Shown here piece by piece: positions 41,701 through 53,700 of a stretch of 64,000 nucleotides of DNA. A program made the translations under genes and the position numbers. Position 1 is the first letter of the stretch. Every line of letters begins with the position of its first letter. A model generated the notes under the pieces. The model was given only the letters and a program-made list of their open reading frames with translations, was not told where the DNA came from and did no database searches. The stretch is from Epiperipatus broadwayi (Eukaryota; Onychophora; Udeonychophora; Euonychophora; Peripatidae), in the NCBI GenBank assembly GCA_028023455.1, contig JAQFVV010006215.1, forward strand, positions 7,237,230 to 7,301,229, written 5' to 3'.

Positions 41701-44700
41701 TTTTTTAATACTTTATATACTATTTTAAAAAAAAGGCAGTAGATATTATACATAAACTTTGATGATAAAAATTGTTTTTATTTTCAAAGTGTTGAAGTTT
41801 TGCTTCTGCATTTTTATGATCAGTAAGTAATAGATAAGAATCCACAAACAGAAAGTTAACATATGTAAGAATGAGCATTCTATTACTATTTGAAATAGAA
41901 ATTAATGTATACATCTAACAAATTTTTTTTCTCAATATTCTATAATTTTGAAAAGTTAAAAGAAAATTATTTTTTAAACTTACATGTAATGCTTCACCTA
42001 CAGTAACTTCAGAATGAACAAAAGCACGACCTTGTATAGTTCCTCGTATTAACATTATTACACCACAGTTATCAACTCGTGATTCATCCAAGTCATCTAA
42101 TGACCTCTGTGGAAAAAATATTTTGAATTAAATGCTTCATACTGAATGCTGCCACAGTAGTATTGTTTTTCTATCAACTAATTATTTAGTTCTAATTTGA
42201 TTACACCAATTCATAAAATTTAGAATATTTCTATGTACTTATATATATTTTGCAGACTTTATATTTACATATTTTTATAATAAAATTATACCAAAAACTA
42301 TTCTCATTTACATATAAATATATTAGAAGCATTTGTACAATTAATTTCAATCTAAAGAGAATATCAAATTAAAACACAACAAATCATTGAATTTTTCATA
42401 GGAGCAGCTTTTCACACTAGTGCCATTTATTATAAGCTTAAATAATCAGTGATTATCAGATACCTTATTAGATTTTAAATCCTCATCCTCAGGCAACCAT
42501 ATGTAGTTCCATTTTACCATCCAAGTTAACAATCTAACATTGAAATCAATCTAAGATTTTTAAATTCAAATCAAATGCTTAAACAGTCATTCAGATCACA
42601 CTCTAGTTCAGTATCTATATAATTTATAATCCTCAATTTTTTATTAACAAAAAGCATATTTTACTTCTGACTAGAGATGTTAATATTAACAAGCCATTTA
42701 ATTCTTCAGTTCACAATAACATTCTAGATTGTTAGTTTGATGGTAAAATGAGGTTAAAAATGGTTTCTAGGTACATAATATCATTACTTCCAGTTTGATT
42801 CCCAAGCATTATTGCTAATAGTAAAATTCAGAAACTGGTCTAAGGATGGAGATTTAAAATGCAATAAAGCATCAGATAACCACTAATTACTCAAGCTTAA
42901 AGTAGACCCATTAGTGTAGATAGTTGCTGTTGTTTTATCACATAAGCAAGCTAAAAAATTAAATGTTTTGTTATTATTATTATTAACATTTCTAGTCAGA
43001 TGTAAAATATGCCCAAAGTAAATCAAGAACTGAGGATACTAAAATGTATAGATAATGAATTTGAATTATATCTGTATAATTTCTCAAGCAGCTGATTTGA
43101 ATTTCAGATTGTTAGCTTGCACAATAAAATAGAGTTAAAGATGGTTACTAGATGCATAATGGTATTACTTTTAGCTTTGAATCCCAAACCTATATGATAA
43201 AGTAAAGTCAGAAATCGGTCAGTGAATAAAGATTTAAAATGAAATGAGCCATCTGATAATCACTGAAGATGCATTAGAGTAGAGAGCTGTTCTTGTTTTT
43301 ATAAAACCAACAAACAAATCTGTATTTATGCAGAGCTGCTTGCTGAAAAGCTTCAAAAATGATTAAATCTTAACACTTTTCTAAGTTTAACTTGCTGTCT
43401 TTGGAATTTAATATTAATTTTATACATGGGATGAAAATTTATTTAATCACAACAAATGAAAACAAAAGATTTGTTTTAAACATTTCATCTCATTGGCTTC
43501 TTACTGTTACATACTAATGTTTTCATTTTTTAAATATAATTCTTATATAATTTATTGGTACACAACATCCATAAAAGTATATTTTACATATAAAAGCAAG
43601 GATGTTCAGAAACATTTTTAATAATTTTCTGTTTGGCTTAATGTACGGTACTTTTGGTGCCAAGCATCATAATCATAGCTCTATTATTTCAGTCACATGG
43701 CTGTTTTTATAGTGTTTAGTTATTATTCTTAATATGAAATATGCTAATTTACATATTCCACTAGTTTAATAATTAGATGCTATTATCTTTTTTGTTTATA
43801 ACATTATTACTATTTGCAATGTCACAAGCTTCCTTTACTTTCCTCTTCTGTCATTGCATCCTAAACACACTAGTTTGACATTATGTGCATCAAAATTGTG
43901 TCAATATTTTTCATAATCTAAGAACACAGAATATATCTGAGTTGTTGTTTTTTTGTGTGTGTGCATTTGCATAGGTATTTGTGTTTTGTGATTCTTGTGG
44001 TAATGTTGGTCTGTATTTCTTCATAATGGGACTTTGCACTAAACCTCATAGACTATTTATGGGATTTCTTCTTCTTTTTTTTGTAGTTTATATTTAGTAT
44101 TGTTGATCAGTCCACGGAGACTGGCTGGTGTTCAGAAGCTAACATTATAACTTTGTTGGCAAATGATTTTATTTTATTTGCCATTTTTGGTTTGTAAGTC
44201 ATTATAATCCATGGATTGTCATCATCTTGTCATCTTAAGTTTTGTATTATTTTGGTGTTAAATCTTTTAATTTCTTTTTGGAGTGCTTCTTGGCTGTAAC
44301 CTATGCTACTTATATCTTTCATGTATGCTTTAATGTTTAAATAGAGGGTTTTAAACTTAGAATTTTCAGTCTATATTCATCTTCTATATTCATCCTCCAT
44401 TCCATCTCAAACAATCGATATACATGACCACACACATGTGAAAAATATAAATGATTCTCAATATACATATTTCATGCAGAACCAGCACTCATAAGTTGAA
44501 CCAGATCCCAATCTCCCACAGATATATACTATCAGTGCTCGGTTTATATTAAGATAGCAATTCTTTAAATTTTAATGGACAGACTTCAATCTTTTCAAAT
44601 TCAAGCATCCATTTCATTGAAAAACCAACAATGAAATACTCAGAGCCCTTGATGGATTTGATATTGTATACCCATGTAGACATCACATCAATCTAACCCC

Positions 44701-47700
44701 TCATATTACCAGACCATTACATATTCTTATATATTAATAGGAGAGGGATGGGCTGGATTTATACTATGATGTAACCTATTTCCAAGCCAATATATAATTA
44801 ACTAGGTAAATAAGTTACTTTAAGTAAGCAAAAATATTAATAAACAATGTATTACTTTCCTTGATGTCTTAATTAAGCCATGGCAATTAGACATAGAGTT
44901 AAATTACTAAATTTCAATCTTGACTTTACTTTACGTTTGAAGCTATATTATACTAAACTTTATGAAAAACTTTTTCTTTTATTCTTCTCAATATTGAAAG
45001 TCAATATATATATATTTGTAGTTTTAAAGTTTCACTAATAACTTTGAAAGCATACATATTACTATTTGAACTTTAGCACAATAAACTGATGAGAAAATTT
45101 TGTATATACAAAATTTGTTTAATAATACTGTTTTCCATCGGGCCTTCTTTACATAGATGTTTTAACATATCTTAGTTAATATTTATTGAAATAAATAATA
45201 CACATATTAAGCTTAAAATAATAAAAATTATTATTTGTTTTAAAGTTGTCGCTAGTCAGAGTAATGCTTATTTTGTAATAATCTGATTTTATATACACAG
45301 TTTCCATTCTTTTATTCTTGCTAAAGTTATTGAATAAATTCAAAATGATTAAATGAATATACTCAAGGTTAAAAAACATCAAATTAAATGACAATGCCTA
45401 TATAATATTTGATTTTCATTACTATCATCAATATTTTTTTATTAAATGTATATTCTAAAGCACTCATTGATTTAGAGTTCTAGACTGAAAGTCAATAAGC
45501 ACTTTAGAATTACATATTTTTATGAAAAAAGTTAATACATTGAAATTTAAATGTATGATAATAATAAAAATAACGAAAATGGAATCTCACAGAATGCACA
45601 TATTTTTTCATTATATTTAACGAGAGAACAAACACTTTTGCATATAAAATTTAAACAAAAATATTAGTGAAAATAACAAAAACATACTTGTGATAAATAC
45701 AGTTCCAAATTGTATAATTTAATGGTATCAACTGGCTTTTTTCCCCCTTTTTTGTAATTGTCTGTACTATTGCCATCCATAAGTTTTTCTGAATCTTTTA
45801 AATAATTATTAATAGTACAAGTAGCATTCCAAATTTTTTTACAAAAAGGTGCTAAGCCAATCTGTAAATAGATAAGAAAAACAACAACTTTTTTTTCTCA
45901 AATAACTAAGATGGTGATTACTAACAGTAAATAAAATTCAATGTGTACCTGCAATTGCTTGAGCAATGGTTGTGTACTTCTATCTCGGTGAACAGTAACA
46001 TGTAAACTAAAAGCTAATCTGCAATCCAATCGGGCCCAATTACAAATTGGAGAACTAAACTTCCATTCTGCAGGTTTTGCAAAAGACTAATAGAAAATTA
46101 AAGTATATTTTTATTATACAATACAAATACATAATATAAAAGCAATAGACTTGACCCTACTCCAGATACAATAAACATTCTAAAAATAATTATTATGGGT
46201 GTTAAAAAAATTTAACTCATTAACATTATTATGACTGGGAATTAGCCAGCATTATATTTTTTTTGTGAACTAATAATTTCAGAATAGTTAACTACATAAA
46301 TAGATGCAAATTACATTAGTTTATGAGAAATTGACTGAAATTTTATATCTGCGGCTTCAGTTTTACCAGTATATATAATCTAATTTTACTCATATTTTTA
46401 ACATTTTCCAGCAGAAATGTTGTTTCATAAAAGCATGTTTTAATTAATTGTGCTATATTTAGCTCACTGTAATAACTAATGCTGGCTATTACAAAATAAG
46501 AAAAGACAGCAATAATTAAAAAAAAATATTAGAGATGTGGTTAAAAACCTATATTCAAGTATTATGTCTTTTACAATCTGCATTTTGTCATAATGTCTTC
46601 TCCTGTAAGGATGTTTACCTCCAAAGAGTATTGAATTGATAAAAGTTAAATGAAAAGATACACAACATCTGAATTCCTAACAACATATTATAAATTCAAC
46701 CAAAAAATAAGCAGGTTTTAACTTTTTTTTTCAACAAAAAAAAAATCCATATTATTGCCTGTTGAATACTGTTCATGTGGCAAACCCCAAGCAGTGATAT
46801 AATTAATGAATCCAAGATACGTAACAAATGTCTATTAGATATATTTTCTATTCTCCAAACTCTAAACATTTTCTCCATTCTCTTAATTTTTGTTTCCTTT
46901 ATTATATAATAAGATATAAAAATTAAATTCACATATCTCAATAAATTGTATTATTTATTGTTCTAAATTATGAATAAAAATTAAATATTAAAAGATTAAG
47001 AATATCAAATAGTTGAAATCTTATGATAGTTTTGAACTTATCACTTTGGGTGATTATACACTAGCAAAATTGTTGAAGACTCATAACAACGTCTTTTCAA
47101 ACTTATCAATGTCATACTCCATAGTTTTTTCTTCTTTTAACTTTACTATGAATATTATTTATTTTGGGCAAAAATAGCTTTCATTAAATTAATAATATTA
47201 CAACTTAGCCATCTCAAAGTTAATACTTGGGCTAATGGGAAGAATTGATATTAATTTCAGATGAGTATTAAAAGTCTCCTTTAGTAATTGCACAATTTCA
47301 TTTGATAGAAAGTTTAGATAATAGTTTCACTGTCTCATTAAAAATATCTACATATGTATATGAAGACAATTATAATATTCACTATTTACAGATTCAACAG
47401 TTTTCAATTTGAGATATTTTAAATCAAAAATTGAAATATGAACAAATTTATGCTTTACATATATATTTAATTTTTAATAACAACTCTAATGTCACTACGT
47501 AACAACAATTAAGAAGATCAAGAGAAACTTTATTAAACTTTGGTTATATGTTGACATACATTTGATCACTTATTAACAGCTGTATATACTACTTAGATAA
47601 AAATGAATAATTTCAATATGACGTAATTATTAAATTTCTTTACATTAGTGAATCAAAGACCAACAAAATTAAAATATATAAGATTATTTGTTCTATTATT

Positions 47701-50700
47701 CTACAAAAATCATCGAATAAATGACTTTTAAAAATGTATTTAATTATCAAAATATTAATTCCTAAGATATGGAGAAATCCAGTATTTATTTTTAGCATTT
47801 CATTAAGAATCTTAATTTAAGGTTTTAGATGCATAAAATTATTACTTTCTATTAAGAATTAGTTTCTAAAGAATTTTGTTAAATTTACACTGTGAAAGAC
47901 TACTTGGTAAGTGTAGAAAATTTGCCAATGGTGCAGAGAAAATTCAGGAGTATTTTCTGAATTATTTATCCAAATAATATAATATGTTTAAAGATTAACA
48001 GCTCATTATACACAAAAAAGAGGATGTTCGGGAATACACCAGTTAAATGAGTATGAATAATTTTACAGCCCCCCCCCCTCCCCCAATTTATTGTGGAGAG
48101 ACAATTTAAATTATTTTCCTAGACATTATTACTAAAATGAAATATGACAATGTTCAAGGCAGTGGTACAGATATTCAATATTCATATCAAGACTTCAAAA
48201 CTCCATGTGCAATTATTTAATAGTGTATTATAACAAATCAGTTGAATAAATCAAGGAGCCAATTTAAAGTCACTTCAAATATTAGTCTATTGTGATAGAT
48301 TCTCTGAACTATATCTTTAATTTAATATAAACATAAACAGTTTGCTGCATTATTTTTCAAGTCTCTATATATGTTCAAATCACATTTTTTTAACATTCTC
48401 AACTGTTATTTATCTTATTACTGTAAGATAAATATTAATAATGAAGGCATAGAATACATATTACTTTTAATGAAAATAATATTTAAATATTTATTGATTA
48501 ATGTAATGATTTTACAAGTATATATAAAATTAAAATTTTCAATATCATTATCAGTATTCAGTTAAAAAAATGATATTGAAGAATAAGAATGTAATGCATG
48601 ATCATTGAACTTTTAAATTAAAAATAAATAATAGAAAAACGACTGTAGGCAGATTTATGCCAAGAGTTAAGAAATGAGAAAACAAAAAAATGAATCAATT
48701 AACAATTATAAAAGATATTTATATATGAAAACAATCTCAATGTTTAAAATGTATTTTCATTACAATCATTATTTATCTTTCAAAATGCCAGCCTCACATA
48801 CTAGATTTTTCTGTAATCTCTCTATTTTTAAATGCTCATAATTTTTTCCTTAGTTTTTTTCTCCTACCTTTCATTTACTTCCCATTTTCTCTTCCATCAT
48901 ATCTTATATAATATTATTGCCTCAAAGTATATTTCCAATCCAGTGATCCCTCTTTTTCATTATAATTTCTTCATTGCATGATCTTTTTTTCAAATACATT
49001 AATTCAACATTAATCTTTTCAACTGATCTCTTTCATTCTCTTCCAAATTCACATCTCTAAAAATCTCCAAATCTCTCTTTTTCTAATTGCCCATATATCT
49101 ATATAATATAAAGCAAGATTCCATTCAAAATATTTAAAATGCCTCTTTGTTAAATTCAATTTCAATGGGCATGTCCTATAATTTTCTGTTGAATGCTTGC
49201 TTTTAATATTTACATCACACAACTTAATTCCATTTATTTCAAACAAAACTTTCTTCAAGTTTTTCTAATCTTATTTAATATTTTGTTAAAAACATCCTCA
49301 TTATTTGCAAGTATCATAAACAACAATAAATCTTCAACTTTCAATGCTAATTCTCATCTTTAACTCAATTCAATTTAACAATTATTCTAAGTTTTGTATA
49401 TATTAACTGAAAACAGATTTATCATAATTTGCCTGTATTATACCCTTTCTTCAATCTGTCTGTTCTGTAAGCTGCAAACAACATCAGTCTCATACATATT
49501 TCCTAATATACGTATATTTTATTCTATACATTTTTTCCCCAAAATATTCAATAAAATAATTCAATTTATTTAATTAAAGGTCTTTATAAAATCAATGAAA
49601 CAAACATTTAAGTTTTTTTCTCTTTCTCTTTCTATATATAAATATATATTTAAATACATGTACATTATCTATACTAAATCTAATGTAATTAGAAGGGAGT
49701 TGAACCCATATTAAATTCAATATGATTAGAAGGGCAGACTTTCAAACACCCACAGCTAGTCCAATCCATCTTATACAACTAATACACATGACAACATACA
49801 CATAAAAAAGATAAATGATCTCCAATATAGGTATTTCATACTGAACTAGCACTCATCAATTGGTCCAGATCACAGTCTTCCACACACATATATAATCAGT
49901 GCTCAGCTTATATTAAGATAGCAAACTTTAATGGACAAGCTTCAATATTTTCCACTCTTCAGCCATCCATATCATTGAAAATTTAAAGATGGAATGCTCA
50001 AAGCATTTTTATTGAAACCAATATTATTATCATATCCATGTTGACTTTAAATCACTCTGACCCCACACATGTAGGACCTTAAAATGTCCATTTAAATATA
50101 GAGAATAGGGATGGGCAGAATACAGGCTGAATATTTAATATTTAAATATATGCATATCATTTATAATAAATTTTAATTCTAATTAGAAGGGACTTGAACT
50201 CAGACTTTCAAACTCCTACAGCTATCCAATCCATCTTATAAAAATGAGACACATAACCACATACATGTGAAAAAGATGAATGATCTCCAATATAAGTGCT
50301 TTATGTTGAACCATCACTCATCAGTTGGTCCAGATCACAATCTCTGACACAAATATACAATTAGTGCTCAGGTTATATTAAAATAGCAAACTTTAAACTT
50401 TAATGGACAAGGTTCAATCTTTTCCACCCTCCAACTCTTCAGTGACCCATATCATTGAAAATCTGAGGATGGAATGCTCAAAGCCCTTGTTGATGCCAAT
50501 ATTATTATCATACTCATGTTAATTTTGTTATTCTGATACCTCACATGTAGCATCTTAATATGCCTTTTAAATATATAGAAGAGGAATGGTCAGAATACAA
50601 GATGAATATGCAATATTTAAATACATATATATTATCTATATTCAATTTAATGTAATTAGAAGGGACTTGAACTCAGACTTTCTAGTTCCCCACAGCTATC

Positions 50701-53700
50701 TAATCCATCTTTTTCAACTGATACACATCATGACATACATGTGAAAAAGATAAATGATCTCCAATATACATATTTCGTTCTGAACCAGCACTAACCAGTT
50801 AGTCCAAATCACAATCTACCACATACAATCAGTGCTCAGTTTATATTAAAATAGTAAATCTTCAAACTTTAATGGGCAAGCTTATTCTTCTCCACCTCCA
50901 AGTCTTAAGCCATCCATATCATTGAAAATATGAGGATGGAATGCTCAAAGCCCTTGTTGATGCCAATATTATTATCATATTCATGTCATCTGACACATCA
51001 CATGTAGAATCTTAATATGTCCTTTTAAATATATAAAAGAGGGATGGGAGATGAATATATAATATTTGAATACATGTATATTACATTAAAAGTCAACATG
51101 GGTATGATAATAATATTGGTATCAACAAGGACTTTGAGCGTTCCATCCTCAGATTTTCAAGGATATAGATGGCTGAAGAGTTGGAGGGTGGAAAAGATTG
51201 AAGCTTGTCCACACTGAACCCTGATCATATATATGTGTGGGAGATTGTCATATGAACCAACTGATGAGTGCTGGTTCAGAACGAAATACATATATTGTAG
51301 ATTATTTATCTATTTCACATGTGGTCATGTGTATCAGTTGTATAAGATGGATGGAGAGCTTGAAAGTCCGAGTTCAAATACCTTCTAAATATCAACCCTC
51401 TAATTATATCTTTTCTATTTATTTCTTTTAAACTCTAAACTGCTCTTCAAAAATGAAAACATGCTTATTGAAATTATACCTATTTAAGATTCTAAATAAA
51501 ACTTTAACTACATGTAAGATTTCTCCACAAATCTTAAACATTGAAAGAATGTCTTATTGTCAAGTGAAATTTTATCAATTTTTTGTGCTGTTTCATTTCA
51601 TTTCTGACAAAACTAATAAATCTCCTTTTTTCAATATTGCACAACTTATTTTTATCTATAGGTATCTTTTTTTTTTAGATAATAGACTTGTAATTTCTGT
51701 CATATATTATATATTTTTCCCATCTTATCATTGTATCTATTTTCTTTACAAATAATTTACCATTCTATATTTTCAATTATTGGTTCATTACTATGATTCT
51801 GCTTTTTCTATCTAAACTTAATTATTCTATTATCTATTTAGTCAAATTTGATCTTTTTTTATAATTTATTTAATTCCCTACATTACCTTTCCAAGTGATT
51901 TTTCTAAGCATTATCTGTTTAATGCCACAATTCATTATAAACTTTAGATACAGGTTTTCATTTCGTATAAAATTCATACTTTGTATTTTATCATTAATCT
52001 ATGGCACTTGGCCTTTTCTTTTTCAAAATCTACAGTTTTTATTATATTTTTCTTGAAAAATTTTTTTGATTTATTTTTTACCAAAGATCAAACTCCACTG
52101 TTACAGACCCCCCATACAGTATATAACATTGCTTGTCCAAATAACTATTGCAAAGGCACATATTATGGGGAAAGCAGAGCATCTTTGGCCACACGATTGC
52201 ACAACACAAGTATTCGTACAACCAGTGCACAAGTCACCATGAGTGCATTCCGGACAATCCTACCATCGTATGTAGAGAGAGACATGACCTCAAAAGAAAG
52301 ATCAAAGAGGCTTTATTTATCTCTCGCGACAGCGATGCCATAAACAGGAAGGACACATGTTTTTCTCTATCAAAAAGATGGAATTAGCATATTTGCATAA
52401 ATTTAAACGTAAGCAAGCTATGATTACAAAGGCAAGATCCTTTGAAAGCGCTCAGCTGTTTTAATATTTTTAGTTAGCTATTTGTATTTGTATTAACAGC
52501 TTTTGGGAGCAGTTGCGCCGCACACGCACTTGTGCTTGAATATCAGTTTATTACTATTAATACTTATTTTTTTATGCATCAAGTGTAAAAACATTTTCCT
52601 TTCATTTTATCAATAACTCGCTTCTTTTTTTGCCTTATATTTTATTTTATTTTTTCTTAAAATAATCTCAATTCTATTACTATTAAATTATGATCTGAAT
52701 CTATATCAGAAAAAGAATATTGTGTATTAATCAGAAAACAAATGATAGAAATATATAGGAAATTAGAAAAGTTGTATAGCATTTTTTTGTCTCCGTTCCT
52801 CTTCAATTTGTATGTAAAACCAGCTAAAAGGAAGGAGAATTTGGATGAATCAGAAATTCATGGAATTAATCGTAAAATTATCAACAAGGTGAAGTATGCT
52901 GTTGATAATAAGGAATTAAAATGGCTGATTCTAAAAGGTAAAAAAATAAAAATGAAAAAAAGAAGGATTCAATTAAACATCATAAAAACTGAAATCATGA
53001 CAAGATAGAAATTCAAAAGTAAAAGGTTAACAATGAAGAGCCAAATCCATCAAACATTCAACTACTTAGAATTCGAAAACAAATAGAAATTAAAAAAGAG
53101 TAACTTTAGACTATATAAGCTTAGAAAAAAACTGCTTTCTCTGCAAGTGCTTACGCATATAAAAGCAGGCAATAAAAAAAAGATGATATATGGAAAAGAA
53201 GATTTTCAAAGTGGATGCAAAAAGTACCTATATTTATTTTGAATAGCAAGATTTAAGAACAGTGATTTCTTGAAATGTATTAAGTCTAAAATTTCATTTA
53301 AAGCCCAGATTACCAAACTAAGGCTGATTTATTTTAATTAGTAATGCCAATAAAACAAGGAAAAAAAATCAACACAATCAAAAATAATGCTAGTGGATAC
53401 AAACAATAATCAGAATATATGAAGAAAATATTAATTTGATAAAATAATTTAAAACTTTATTAAATAGTAGTTACTGTTTATGATTCACATGGCCTAAAAG
53501 CAATAGATATTAAATATAATTTTAATCAGAAAGAATTACATCCTATACACATGCGCTGTAATTTTGTTTTAATACGACAACAATGTTTTGTTGAGTAAGA
53601 AGGAAGAGTAACCATTTTATCTTTATATCTAAATTCAGGCCAATCTTATTTTTTTAAACTCTCTATCTTGTGCTTTGGTTTGAGAGTATCCTTCATACTC

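Noticed and set aside
51453-51755. 100-codon plus-strand open frame
   Set aside because: Phe/Ile/Tyr-rich composition of AT-rich DNA with no domain; no splice partner.
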